Of a stretch of 64,000 bases of DNA, positions 36,464 through 45,930 are shown in pieces (position 1 is the stretch's first letter; the number at the start of each line of letters is the position of its first letter). Position numbers and translations under genes: made by a program. The notes beneath the pieces are model-generated. The model was given only the letters and a program-made list of their open reading frames with translations, was not told where the DNA came from and ran no database searches. Source of the DNA: Vibrio lentus (lineage in GTDB: Bacteria; Pseudomonadota; Gammaproteobacteria; Enterobacterales; Vibrionaceae). The DNA lies in assembly GCF_030409755.1 (NCBI RefSeq), contig NZ_JAUFQE010000001.1, forward strand, positions 496,001 through 560,000. The letters are read 5' to 3'.

Positions 36464-39022
36464 TTAAACCAGTTCAACGTGAAGGATGTCGCCCTTCGCT
36501 TCTGGGTGTTTCTCTGTGAATGTTGCTGGGCGGTGTTGTTCTCGGCCATCGTCAACAAACACAACGTTTTCATCACGGTCATCAGCATTGATGAAGTGTG
36601 AGAAGCGCTTAAGTTGAGCTTCGTCGTTGATAGTGTCAGTCCACTCACAAGCGAAGTTACCCACTAGACCAGCCACGTCAGCTTCAAGCTGGTCGTTGAT
36701 GCCAAGTTTGTTATCAACAATCACTTCACGTAGGTAGTCAACGCCACCTTCTAGGTTGTCCATCCATACCGAAGTACGTTGCAGTGGCGCAGCCGTGCGG
36801 ATGTAGAACATCATGAAACGGTCGATGTATTTCAGCAGTGTTTCTTGGTCTAGGTCGCTTGCCAGTAGGTCTGCGTGACGAGGCTTCATACCACCGTTAC
36901 CACACACGTACATGTTCCAACCCGCGTCAGTCGCGATAATACCTAAATCTTTACCTTGAGCTTCAGCACACTCACGAGTACAGCCCGACACACCAAACTT
37001 CATCTTATGAGGAGTACGGATGCCTTTGTAACGGTTCTCGATCATCACGCCTAGGCCAACTGAATCTTGAACGCCGTAACGACACCAAGTTGAACCGACA
37101 CATGTCTTAGCCATGCGAAGTGCTTTTGCGTAAGCTTGACCTGTTTCGTAACCTGCAGCGATTAACTTCTTCCAGATTGCTGGTAAGTCATCTTTCTGAG
37201 CACCGAACAGACCGATACGTTGCGCACCCGTGATCTTGGTGTACAGATTGTATTCAGCCGCCACATCCGCAAGAACACTAAGTGCTTGAGGTGTTACTTC
37301 ACCACCAGCCATACGAGGGATAACCGAGTAAGTGCCGTCTTTTTGAATGTTACCTAGGAAGTTATCGTTGGTATCATGCAGTTTCACTAGTTCAGGCTTA
37401 AGGATGTGTTCACCCCAGCAAGAAGCAAGAATAGAACCCGCTAGAGGTTTACATACTTCACAGCCGTAGCCTTTACCGTATTTCTCTAATAGCTCATCGA
37501 ATGTTTTGATTTCTTCGATGCGAATCAGGTGGAAAAGCTCTTGGCGAGAGTAAGCAAAGTGCTCACAAACGTCGTTCTTCACTTCCACACCTGCTTTAGC
37601 AAGTTCAGCGTTTAGCACTGAAGTCACAAGAGGGATACAACCACCACAACCTGTGCCTGCGCCAGTGACTGCTTTGATATCACCAATGGTGTGGTGACCT
37701 TCAGCAACCGCTTGAGCGATCTTGCCTTTCGTTACATCGAAACAAGAACAGATAACGGCAGTTTCCGGTAAAGAATCCGCGCCAAGTGTTGGCTTCTCTG
37801 CACCCGCGTGAGCAGGAAGAATCAATGCATCTGGGTGTTCTGGTAGCTCGATTTCATTCAGCATTAGCTGTAGAAGATCGCCATAATCAGATGTGTCACC
37901 GACCATTACGGCACCAAGCAGTTTCTTGTTATCTTCAGAAACGATGATGCGCTTGTAAACTTCAGACTCTTCGTTTTGGTAAACGTAACTCTTACAACCC
38001 GGAGTACGACCATTTGCATCACCGATAGAACCTACTTTCACGCCAAGAAGCTTCAGCTTCGCTGACATGTCAGCACCTTCAAATGTGCTTTCGTTACCAA
38101 CAACGTGGTCAACAGCAACGGTCGCCATTTTGTAACCAGGAGCAACAAGGCCGTAGAACGTTTGGTTCCAAGACGCACACTCACCGATTGCGTAAACATC
38201 TTTGTCTGTCGTTTGACAGTGATCGTTAATCTCGATGCCGCCACGAGGTGCAATACCTAGGCCCATTTGACGAGCAAGTTTGTCTTGTGGGCGAATACCA
38301 GCAGAGAATACGATGAAATCAGTTTCTAGCTCAGTTCCGTCTGCAAAACGCATCACGTTACGAGCTTCAGTGCCTTCAGGAGCAATTTCTAGCGTGTTTT
38401 TGCTTGTATGAACGTTTACGCCCATACGTTCGATTTTTTGACGAAGTTGGTTACCGCCCGCTTGGTCAAGTTGCTCAGCCATTAGCTTAGGAGCGAACTC
38501 AACAACGTGTGTGGTTACGCCAAGTGCTTTCAGTGCACCCGCTGCTTCAAGGCCAAGTAGACCACCACCAACAACAACACCAGATTTTGAGTTCTTAGCG
38601 GTTGCTTCAATCGCTTTCAAATCTTCGATTGTGCGGTAAACGAAACAGTCTTTACCTTCGTGACCTTTGATTGGCGGAACGAATGGGAAAGAACCGGTTG
38701 CAAGAACAAGCTTGTCGTATTGAATTTCACGACCTGTGCTTGAGTAAACAGTCTTTTTCTCACGGTTAACGTTAATTGCACGTTCGCCGATCAGCATGTT
38801 GATGCCGTGTTTCTCGTAGAAGCCTTCTTTAACTAAAGAAAGTTCGTCCGCAGTATGGTGTGAAAAATAAGAAGAAAGGTGTACACGATCATAGGCTACG
38901 CGAGGCTCTTCACAGAACACCGTGATGTCCATGTTAGCGACATCTGTCTTCTCGACTAAATCTTCGATATAGCGATGGCCTACCATCCCGTTACCGATTA
39001 CGACTAGCTTCATCTTGCTCAT
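36464..39022 (-). CDS. nirB: Nitrite reductase (NADH) large subunit
   Basis: 852 residues: FAD/NAD domain at the N-terminus (VVIGNGMVGHRYIEDLV, VVVGGGLLGLEAAGALKAL), BFD-like [2Fe-2S] domain with CSCFDV...CGGC, ferredoxin-like half domain and the siroheme/[4Fe-4S] region with KTCVGSTWCRYG and GCTRECAEAQGKD. It reduces nitrite to ammonium in the cytoplasm. The start follows AGGAATTCTT. The gene is intact, unlike its partner nirD. Confidence 0.97.
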   Translation of the reverse strand: MSKMKLVVIGNGMVGHRYIEDLVEKTDVANMDITVFCEEPRVAYDRVHLSSYFSHHTADELSLVKEGFYEKHGINMLIGERAINVNREKKTVYSSTGREIQYDKLVLATGSFPFVPPIKGHEGKDCFVYRTIEDLKAIEATAKNSKSGVVVGGGLLGLEAAGALKALGVTTHVVEFAPKLMAEQLDQAGGNQLRQKIERMGVNVHTSKNTLEIAPEGTEARNVMRFADGTELETDFIVFSAGIRPQDKLARQMGLGIAPRGGIEINDHCQTTDKDVYAIGECASWNQTFYGLVAPGYKMATVAVDHVVGNESTFEGADMSAKLKLLGVKVGSIGDANGRTPGCKSYVYQNEESEVYKRIIVSEDNKKLLGAVMVGDTSDYGDLLQLMLNEIELPEHPDALILPAHAGAEKPTLGADSLPETAVICSCFDVTKGKIAQAVAEGHHTIGDIKAVTGAGTGCGGCIPLVTSVLNAELAKAGVEVKNDVCEHFAYSRQELFHLIRIEEIKTFDELLEKYGKGYGCEVCKPLAGSILASCWGEHILKPELVKLHDTNDNFLGNIQKDGTYSVIPRMAGGEVTPQALSVLADVAAEYNLYTKITGAQRIGLFGAQKDDLPAIWKKLIAAGYETGQAYAKALRMAKTCVGSTWCRYGVQDSVGLGVMIENRYKGIRTPHKMKFGVSGCTRECAEAQGKDLGIIATDAGWNMYVCGNGGMKPRHADLLASDLDQETLLKYIDRFMMFYIRTAAPLQRTSVWMDNLEGGVDYLREVIVDNKLGINDQLEADVAGLVGNFACEWTDTINDEAQLKRFSHFINADDRDENVVFVDDGREQHRPATFTEKHPEAKGDILHVELV

Positions 39023-39088
39023 AAGAATTCCTGAAGGTTATATATTTCTTAACTACACGAATAATGAATTATGAAAGAAAATGAAAAT

Positions 39089-39102
39089 ATGATGTAAATC
39101 AA
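39089..39102 (-). promoter_or_regulatory. FNR box of the nirB promoter
   Basis: TTGAT-TTAC-ATCAT on the minus strand, one mismatch to TTGAT-N4-ATCAA, centred about 73 bp before the nirB ATG. Anaerobic activation is expected. Confidence 0.75.
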
Positions 39103-39116
39103 TTACGAAATCGAAC

Positions 39117-39131
39117 TACCCAAAAGGGGTA
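39117..39131 (-). promoter_or_regulatory. NarP/NarL-like operator of nirB
   Basis: The palindrome TACCC-N5-GGGTA lies 28 bp upstream of the FNR box centre. E. coli nirB has FNR and NarL/NarP sites with about the same 28-bp separation. The spacing inside the palindrome is one base short of the 7-2-7 consensus. Confidence 0.5.
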
Positions 39132-39267
39132 GAACAAAAGAGGTAGATCTGCTTAATTATCTGTCAAAGCACACGAATAACCGTAGGTTTAGCGGGGTTT
39201 TATATACACTTCAACGCATTAGGAAGTAGGTTGTAAACTTTCACAATAGGTTAGCAACAACGTAAGT

Positions 39268-39288
39268 AAATGACAATCATTTTCATTT
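39268..39288. promoter_or_regulatory. Fur-box-like sequence
   Basis: AAATGACAATCATTTTCATTT closely matches the Fur consensus GATAATGATAATCATTATC. The nearest downstream gene is nirB, about 245 bp away on the minus strand; no gene follows on the plus strand for about 1.4 kb apart from tRNAs on the other strand. Confidence 0.6.
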
Positions 39289-39651
39289 AAAGGCGTGAGA
39301 AGTGTAAGAACTCATGAAAGCGTTACAGGATCATGAGTAACTATGTATAAATGTGAAGGTGAAGAACTTAATGCCTAAAACCTCAGACGGTATACTCGTC
39401 GAACCGTGTATTTTATTCACAAACAACACACCCGATTAACAGTTAGTTTGGCAGACACGTAAATGGAAAAGTTTGATTCAAGTTTTATCTCAAAACCAGC
39501 CCTACTCTGGCCACACATCTAGAGTATTTAAACGGCTAAGAGAGTAACGAAGCCACTAGACCAATTCAGAATTAAGGAACTTAAAATGCAATAACAGATA
39601 GTAAACGTCAGCAGTTTCGAGGAATCGTGAGGATATGAAATTTCACATAGC

Positions 39652-39680
39652 AAAAAGGCCAGCATTTCTGCTGGCCTTTC
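39652..39680 (-). terminator. Terminator of tRNA array A
   Basis: AGGCCAGCA / TGCTGGCCT stem with TTTC loop, followed by five T on the minus strand. Confidence 0.85.
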
Positions 39681-39692
39681 AACTTTTAATAG

Positions 39693-39766
39693 TGGAGGCG
39701 CCTCCCGGAGTCGAACCGAGGTCCACGGATTTGCAATCCGCTGCATAGCCACTCTGCCAAGGCGCC
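39693..39766 (-). tRNA. tRNA-Cys(GCA), copy 1
   Basis: A 74-nt cloverleaf with GGCGCC acceptor stem, anticodon GCA in TTGCAAA and encoded CCA end. Last gene of array A in transcription order. Confidence 0.97.
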
Positions 39767-39830
39767 TTCAATAGTGTTTAAAGAGAACAACTCTGTTGAT
39801 TACTACCAAACAAGATAACAATCAAATAGA

Positions 39831-39917
39831 TGGTGCCCCGGGCCGGACTTGAACCGGCACAACGCGAACGTCGAGGGATTTTAAATCCCTTGTGTCTACC
39901 AATTCCACCACCAGGGC
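39831..39917 (-). tRNA. tRNA-Leu(TAA), copy 1
   Basis: An 87-nt class II tRNA with a long variable arm, acceptor GCCCTGG/CCGGGGC, anticodon TAA, encoded CCA. The variable arm differs from copy 2 by two bases. Confidence 0.97.
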
Positions 39918-39997
39918 ACGCAATTCTTTATTGCGATGCCGATTACTGAAAAGTAAAACACCATCTTAATGTCAAAATGAATCAACATTACAAAATT

Positions 39998-40073
39998 TGG
40001 AGCGATACATCGGGTTCGAACCGATGACCTCAACCTTGGCAAGGTTGCGCTCTACCAACTGAGCTAGTATCGC
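39998..40073 (-). tRNA. tRNA-Gly(GCC), copy 1
   Basis: A 76-nt cloverleaf with acceptor GCGATAC, anticodon GCC in TTGCCAA and encoded CCA. Confidence 0.97.
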
Positions 40074-40121
40074 AATGTCATTCGCCTAATTTCTCATTAA
40101 CTAAATAAGAGAGAAAGAGAA

Positions 40122-40195
40122 TGGAGGCGCCTCCCGGAGTCGAACCGAGGTCCACGGATTTGCAATCCGCTGCATAGCCACTCTGCCAAGGCGCC
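40122..40195 (-). tRNA. tRNA-Cys(GCA), copy 2
   Basis: Identical to copy 1 over the 74 nt. Confidence 0.97.
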
Positions 40196-40278
40196 TTAAT
40201 CAACATAAAAATATATTGAAGTGTTTAAAGAGGACCACTCTTTGTTCAACACTCTACTTAAAGTAGAAACTAGATAGA

Positions 40279-40365
40279 TGGTGCCCCGGGCCGGACTTGA
40301 ACCGGCACAGCGCGAACGCCGAGGGATTTTAAATCCCTTGTGTCTACCAATTCCACCACCAGGGC
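40279..40365 (-). tRNA. tRNA-Leu(TAA), copy 2
   Basis: An 87-nt Leu tRNA, first gene of array A in transcription order. The variable arm matches copy 3. Confidence 0.97.
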
Positions 40366-40714
40366 AACGCAATCATGCGATGCTGATTACTGAAGAGTAA
40401 AACACCATCTCTCTGCGACCTAAGCCGTGAGAACGAGGTGTACTTTAACGGATAGAAAAAATTCGTCAACAGTAAATTTTATCTTTCAATTCAAGTGATT
40501 AATTATCGAACTCAAACGAATGAATTTAGTGCAGATTGTACGGTTCTTATACGTAGATTTTGAGTTTTAACAGGAACTCATAAGCCGAAATCCAGTTTGG
40601 AGATTCACTAAATACTGTTGATTCCATTGAATGAACAAAACACTCCCTCGTTTTCATGTGCTTTTCACATTCAAAGACTAAAGTTTTAAGTAACGACTAT
40701 TACGAAATAAAAAC
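40366..40714. other. Promoter region of tRNA array A and of the lipase gene
   Basis: 349 bp, AT-rich, divergent. No gene or operator could be supported. Confidence 0.4.
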
Positions 40715-41503
40715 GTGAAACCACTTAAACGATACCAATATGAACGCTACGCCGTGCTCTGTAACCTCGCCTACCCAAGAGTCTTTAAGCAAACTCGATA
40801 CGGTTTTGATCCTAATGGACAGCGCATCATAAAGAATCAATTTGGTAAAACCATGATTCGAGTCTTATGGAGCAGCGACAAAGATGAAGTCGTCGTGGTT
40901 ATCAAGGGATCACACAGTGTTTCTGACTGGCTACTCACTTTTGCACTATGGACCAGAAGCTGTAAAAGAATTGGGCTGAACTATCGTGTTCATGCTGGTT
41001 TCTATCACCTCATGTTCCAAGAAAGCCAACCGAGTCGTAACGAAGACAAGCTTGGGCAAACCGTTATCGAACGCTTAGAAGCTACGCTCACACCTTTGTT
41101 AGAGCAAGGAAAACGGATTTCTATCACCGGGCATTCTTCTGGCGGCGCTATTGGTTGTGTATTTGCTGACTACCTAGACCAAAAGTACCCAGGCTGTATC
41201 AAACGAATTGTGACTTTTGGACAACCTGCAATTGGTGATTGGAGTTTTAAAAAGAACTACCGTTTGAGTAAGAAAACCTACCGTATCTGTTGTGACATCG
41301 ATATTGTCACCTTCATGCCGCCCGTGCCCCTATTGTATTGGCATGTAGGGAAAGTGCTTTGGCTCTATAATGGTAGGATCTACGAAAACACACCGACATT
41401 AATCCGCCTTGGTCGCTCTATCTTTAGCTGGTTGATAAGACCTTTCTCTTACCACTTAATGAGCAAATATATCCGTAACAAAGATTTCTTTGATAAGCAC
41501 TGA
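40715..41503 (+). CDS. Class 3 lipase-family alpha/beta hydrolase
   Basis: 262 residues with the nucleophile elbow GHSSGGAIG (Ser near residue 145), FGQPAIGDW and DIDIVTFMPP supplying the likely acid. A His near the C-terminus (FSYHLMS) could complete the triad. No signal peptide, so probably cytoplasmic or exported by another route. The fold resembles fungal-type lipase (class 3) proteins. Substrate unknown. It is a single gene with its own terminator between two tRNA arrays. Confidence 0.85.
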   Translation: MKPLKRYQYERYAVLCNLAYPRVFKQTRYGFDPNGQRIIKNQFGKTMIRVLWSSDKDEVVVVIKGSHSVSDWLLTFALWTRSCKRIGLNYRVHAGFYHLMFQESQPSRNEDKLGQTVIERLEATLTPLLEQGKRISITGHSSGGAIGCVFADYLDQKYPGCIKRIVTFGQPAIGDWSFKKNYRLSKKTYRICCDIDIVTFMPPVPLLYWHVGKVLWLYNGRIYENTPTLIRLGRSIFSWLIRPFSYHLMSKYIRNKDFFDKH

Positions 41504-41538
41504 GACAGTGAATCAAGTTGACGCTGGCTGCATAAAAA

Positions 41539-41569
41539 AGAGCACAAGCCTGTGAGTGACTTGTGCTCT
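41539..41569. terminator. Terminator between the lipase and chemoreceptor genes
   Basis: A 10-bp perfect stem AGAGCACAAG / CTTGTGCTCT with A run upstream and T residues downstream, serving converging genes. Confidence 0.8.
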
Positions 41570-41587
41570 GTATGATTTTTACTGAAA

Positions 41588-43477
41588 TTAGAGTTTAAAC
41601 CTTGAGAGTTCCTGTTTGAGATCGTTAGCTAAATGGCTGAGTTGATCGGCTTGCGAAACGGCATCTGTTGCATCAAGTGCCATCACATCACTGACTTCAC
41701 GGACAGATTCCGTATTTGCATTGATTTCCGCGGTGACCAAAGACTGTTCTTCAGCAGCTGAGGCAATCTGAGTCGCCATATCACTGATCATCTGAATCGC
41801 TTCACGGATTTGAGCCAAACTCTCTCCGGCCATATCCACGTCGTGCACGCTTGTTTTCGCCATATCGTGACTTTGTGTCATCACTTTAACCGCACCATTC
41901 GTCGCTTGCTGTAGGCGTTTGATCTTGTCTTCGATCTCTTCTGTTGAAGCATGAGTACGTTGAGAAAGCACACGAACCTCATCAGCAACCACAGCAAAAC
42001 CTCTCCCTTGTTCACCTGCCCTCGCAGCTTCAATAGCCGCATTAAGCGCAAGTAAGTTCGTTTGCTCCGCTATTTCACGAATCGTCGCCAAGATAGACGC
42101 GATTTGCTGACCATGCTCTTCAAGCTCACTGATGATAGACACAGCACTTGTTAGCTCAGTAGCGAGGTCATTAATCGATGATTGGCTTTTAGCCATCTGT
42201 TGGAAGCCTTGCTCGCTCAACTCCACCGAGTGAGTCGCACTTTTCGCCGTACTCTCAGCATTCGTGGCAATTTCGGCTGTTGCTGTCGCCATTTCTGTCA
42301 CAGCCGTTGCCACCATCGTGATCTCATCTTGTTGTCTGCTTACACTATCACTGCGCTTCATCGCACTGGTATTCGCATGCTCGGCACCGCTGTTCATCGC
42401 GGTAGAAACTTGAGTGACGTTTTGCATCATTTGATGAAGCCGATCAACGAAGACATTAAACTTATCGGCAAGTTGACCCACCTCATCTTGGCTCGACACT
42501 TGTAGTCTTTTTGTGAGGTCGCCTTCCCCTTCCGCAATATCAGCTAATGCTTCACTCACTCGCCCAAGTTCAACTAATTGACGAGCCACAAACCATGAGG
42601 TTGCTACAGCCATAACGATCAATACAACCAAACCTGTAGTGATTTGGCTAATCAACATATCGAACAGAGGCTGCTCTAGTACGTCTTTATCCATTTCAAT
42701 CACAAGTAACCAGTCAGTGCCTTTAATTGGCTCAGCCATGATGACTCGCTCAGCACCGTCCACTTGAGTAAAGATCGTCGTCAAGTTTTGCGCAGCACTG
42801 TTCAAGCCAGACACACTAAGCTCTGGCGCAATATCATTGACTTGTTTTAGAATGAAATCTTTATTTTGATGAGCAACGACCGCTCCTTGCTTATCAATCA
42901 GAATCGCACGCCCATTCCCCGGAACCTGAATAGCTAATACGTCTTCAATCAATTTGTCCAATGCCAAGTTTGATGCGACAACACCGATGATCGATCCATT
43001 CTCTGTCACTGGGTCTGTCAGTGTCACCACCAAGGTTTGCATCGTCACACTCACATACGGCTTTGTTGTCACCGCTCTGTTCTCAGCTAAGGTTTGTTTA
43101 TACCAACCTCGGACTCTTGGGTCATAGCCCGCTTTATTCAATGAAGGGTCATGACGGAACATCTCACCTTCTTTATTACCGTAATAACTCAATCCAAATC
43201 CACCAGATACCAAGGTTTGACGTAAATGAGGGACGATATCTATTGAAGGGTTCAGCTGCACTTGTTGCTTAAGCCCGTGTACTGCCTGTTTCTTATCATA
43301 AAACCAGTCACTGATGCCCTTAGCATGAGCTTGAAGTGTATTACGACTTTCACTTTCTATTGCTTGCCAGCTGTTTGTTTGAAACGTCTTATAACCCATG
43401 AAAAGAAGAATGGCAGATGTAACAGCAATCGCCAAAACTACAGAGAAAACCATTTTCCTCTTTAGACTAAATTGCAT
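41588..43477 (-). CDS. Methyl-accepting chemotaxis protein with dCache sensor
   Basis: About 629 residues from MQFSLKRK, which follows an AGAGG SD; a longer start at 43501 is possible. Order: membrane segment (about 8-30), periplasmic dCache_1 region (about 35-270, with [10 protein letters not shown] and the PAS-like VVTLTDPV segment), membrane segment (about 275-297), HAMP, and a long signalling hairpin with the conserved tip [20 protein letters not shown] and [12 protein letters not shown]. dCache domains with this DxRxRxWY-type motif often bind amino acids; the ligand here is unknown. Confidence 0.94.
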   Translation of the reverse strand: MQFSLKRKMVFSVVLAIAVTSAILLFMGYKTFQTNSWQAIESESRNTLQAHAKGISDWFYDKKQAVHGLKQQVQLNPSIDIVPHLRQTLVSGGFGLSYYGNKEGEMFRHDPSLNKAGYDPRVRGWYKQTLAENRAVTTKPYVSVTMQTLVVTLTDPVTENGSIIGVVASNLALDKLIEDVLAIQVPGNGRAILIDKQGAVVAHQNKDFILKQVNDIAPELSVSGLNSAAQNLTTIFTQVDGAERVIMAEPIKGTDWLLVIEMDKDVLEQPLFDMLISQITTGLVVLIVMAVATSWFVARQLVELGRVSEALADIAEGEGDLTKRLQVSSQDEVGQLADKFNVFVDRLHQMMQNVTQVSTAMNSGAEHANTSAMKRSDSVSRQQDEITMVATAVTEMATATAEIATNAESTAKSATHSVELSEQGFQQMAKSQSSINDLATELTSAVSIISELEEHGQQIASILATIREIAEQTNLLALNAAIEAARAGEQGRGFAVVADEVRVLSQRTHASTEEIEDKIKRLQQATNGAVKVMTQSHDMAKTSVHDVDMAGESLAQIREAIQMISDMATQIASAAEEQSLVTAEINANTESVREVSDVMALDATDAVSQADQLSHLANDLKQELSRFKL

Positions 43478-43737
43478 ATTTAAGAACCTCTTATAGAACA
43501 ATTAAAGAAATATAAAGAGGGACACTATCACTCATACGCATGTTTTAATTAGGGTTATCCCATAAAACAATGAAACAAATTGAGCATTATGGTTAATTGT
43601 GACTTTGATTTATTTACCTGTCTATCAACAAAGGTTCAACTTAGGATCTCATCAAAATAGAGTGGGTCTATGAAAGGTAAAGGGGAGAAAATAAGAGGCA
43701 AGGATGAAGAAACAAGAAACAAAGAAGCCAGAAACGA

Positions 43738-43762
43738 AAAAACCAGCCACAAGGACTGGTTT
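43738..43762 (-). terminator. Terminator of tRNA array B
   Basis: AAACCAG / CTGGTTT stem followed on the minus strand by a T-rich tract, 12 bp after the last tRNA. Confidence 0.65.
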
Positions 43763-43773
43763 CTTCTAAATGA

Positions 43774-43847
43774 TGGAGGCGCCTCCCGGAGTCGAACCGA
43801 GGTCCACGGATTTGCAATCCGCTGCATAGCCACTCTGCCAAGGCGCC
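43774..43847 (-). tRNA. tRNA-Cys(GCA), copy 3
   Basis: A 74-nt sequence identical to the other Cys copies. Confidence 0.97.
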
Positions 43848-43911
43848 TTCAATAGTGTTTAAAGAGAACAACTCTTTTGATTACTACCAAACAAGGTAAC
43901 AATCAATTAGA

Positions 43912-43998
43912 TGGTGCCCCGGGCCGGACTTGAACCGGCACAGCGCGAACGCCGAGGGATTTTAAATCCCTTGTGTCTACCAATTCCACCACCAGGGC
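43912..43998 (-). tRNA. tRNA-Leu(TAA), copy 3
   Basis: 87 nt, anticodon TAA, encoded CCA. Confidence 0.97.
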
Positions 43999-44078
43999 AC
44001 GCAATTCTTTATTGCGATGCCGATTACTGAAAAGTAAAACACCATCTTAATGTCAAAATGAATCAACATTACAAAATT

Positions 44079-44154
44079 TGGAGCGATACATCGGGTTCGA
44101 ACCGATGACCTCAACCTTGGCAAGGTTGCGCTCTACCAACTGAGCTAGTATCGC
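44079..44154 (-). tRNA. tRNA-Gly(GCC), copy 2
   Basis: 76 nt, identical to copy 1. The spacer before it is also shared with array A. Confidence 0.97.
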
Positions 44155-44202
44155 AATTTCATTCGTCTAATTCCTCATTAACTAAATAAGAGAGAAAGAG
44201 AA

Positions 44203-44276
44203 TGGAGGCGCCTCCCGGAGTCGAACCGAGGTCCACGGATTTGCAATCCGCTGCATAGCCACTCTGCCAAGGCGCC
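44203..44276 (-). tRNA. tRNA-Cys(GCA), copy 4
   Basis: 74 nt, first gene of array B in transcription order. The GC-rich GCCCCGCTGTGTTCGGGTGCC stretch upstream (about 44310-44330) may be a discriminator/promoter region. Confidence 0.97.
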
Positions 44277-44473
44277 ATTTTTCGACACGTTAGAACCGAC
44301 TAAACGTTAGCCCCGCTGTGTTCGGGTGCCTACTTTACGGATTGAGTGAAGATAGTCAAACAAAAATGTGAATTTAAATTCTGTTTGCTGACATTTAAAT
44401 CAAATTGCTGCATGTTCGATCTTTTCATTCAAAAAGCATACAGCAAACTGGATTCAATTAAGGTGTTTGCGCA

Positions 44474-45919
44474 CTACCACTTTTTCATGAAGCGGCCAAC
44501 GAGGCTTGGATGATACGACCAACAGTGATCAAACATGGTCATAAGTTGAGGGTTACCATACTTAGAAAGACTAACTGCATGGAAACGGTTTTTGTGCGTT
44601 TTAAGTTTCTCGACTTGAGCAATCATTTCATCAGACTGCTTTGGCGCGATAAAGTCAGAAAGCACGATCAAATCAGCATTCTTGTACTTGTCGCCCATCA
44701 TCAAATCTATCGACTTAATTAGCACCGGCTCAAGGTCTGTCCCGCCGTGGAATGCGTAACTTAGGAAGTCACTGGCTTCACGTAAACCGTCTTGTCGAGT
44801 CAATTCATAAGTAATGTGTTCTGAAGAGAACAAAATCACATAACAATCGCGCTCTTCAGCCAAGGCAATTTGCATCAAAGCATAAGCCATCGCTTTTGCC
44901 GACTGTTCAGGGAAACCGCTCATTGAACCGGACGCATCCACACAAACAATAAATGGACCTTTTTCAATGTCCACAGATTTACTGTCTGGCTTTTGAGCTT
45001 TGACTTTACGTAGCGTTCGAGATTTACCTTGCGAACGATAGCTAAGCAAACGCTTGTCGGCCAAGTGTTTGTAGAAAATGACTTCTAACTCTGGGTACGC
45101 TAAGAACATGGTCTCGTTCGGCAGCATCTTGTTGAGGTCATCACTTTCATGAATCCCAACAATATCATCGACCGCCTCATCACTCTTCTCTTCAACCATC
45201 TGTAGTTCTTCTACAGGGGCTTTGTGCAGAGAAGGATCATCTTCTAAGCCAGCCATGCGACCGAGTTTTTCAGCAATTTCTTGAAGGCCTTTGTGCTTAT
45301 TTAGAAACTCCGCATGACGCTTCATTACCGTTAGGTCGGTTTTACTCAACTTAGCCGAAGCCATGTCCCACAAGCGCCCTACACTGCCTTCATCACCCGA
45401 CTCCGTCACTTTATCCATGTTTTTCATGGTTTCCATGCGTTGATAAAGGTCAGCTAAGACTTTTTCTTTGCTTGTTTCAAGTTCGGTTACTTGAGCTTGC
45501 TTAATCGCGTCTGAAAGCGATTGATACCATTGGTCGCAAAAGTAGTGTGGAAACATTGCGTTATAAACGCCTTTGTTGTTTTCCATTAAACGTCTTGCTT
45601 GCAGGTAGAACGCTGAGTGCCACTCCAATTTTTTGATGACACTGTCAATCTCATCAAAAAACTGGGGTTCATCCCAGTAGATAACCTCTTGGTACAATGC
45701 AATTTCTTCTTGGAAACGATCGGTTTCACACACTTTAGTGACGCGTTTTTTTACTTTACCGCGCCACTTAACCAAATGGTTTTTGACCGACGTTTTCACG
45801 CCCTTGTTCTCAGCAGCCATCATGACTTGAGAACGAGCGATGAGATCATTCATCGCTGTATCAATGATTCCTGAGTCAGCTACCATCAAAGCGAGGTTTA
45901 AGCCGTCTGCTCCTAACAT
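44474..45919 (-). CDS. viaA: ViaA, VWA-domain partner of RavA
   Basis: 481 residues. The C-terminal VWA domain has the MIDAS motif VCVDASGSMSG, with HGGTDLEPVL and VLSDFIAP completing the metal site. The N-terminal half is helical. ViaA stimulates the MoxR-type ATPase RavA and the pair is linked to respiratory complexes and Fe-S protein assembly in E. coli. It starts 11 bp after ravA. Confidence 0.93.
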   Translation of the reverse strand: MLGADGLNLALMVADSGIIDTAMNDLIARSQVMMAAENKGVKTSVKNHLVKWRGKVKKRVTKVCETDRFQEEIALYQEVIYWDEPQFFDEIDSVIKKLEWHSAFYLQARRLMENNKGVYNAMFPHYFCDQWYQSLSDAIKQAQVTELETSKEKVLADLYQRMETMKNMDKVTESGDEGSVGRLWDMASAKLSKTDLTVMKRHAEFLNKHKGLQEIAEKLGRMAGLEDDPSLHKAPVEELQMVEEKSDEAVDDIVGIHESDDLNKMLPNETMFLAYPELEVIFYKHLADKRLLSYRSQGKSRTLRKVKAQKPDSKSVDIEKGPFIVCVDASGSMSGFPEQSAKAMAYALMQIALAEERDCYVILFSSEHITYELTRQDGLREASDFLSYAFHGGTDLEPVLIKSIDLMMGDKYKNADLIVLSDFIAPKQSDEMIAQVEKLKTHKNRFHAVSLSKYGNPQLMTMFDHCWSYHPSLVGRFMKKW

Positions 45920-45930
45920 ATGCTCTCCCC

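Noticed and set aside
36149..36601. A plus-strand ORF of 150 codons across nirD/nirB
   Set aside because: Antisense to conserved nirBD sequence; cysteine- and phenylalanine-rich shadow composition.
39528..39752. ORFs overlapping tRNA-Cys genes (here and at 43636-43871)
   Set aside because: The reading frames run through tRNA sequence and share it between copies; they are not genes.
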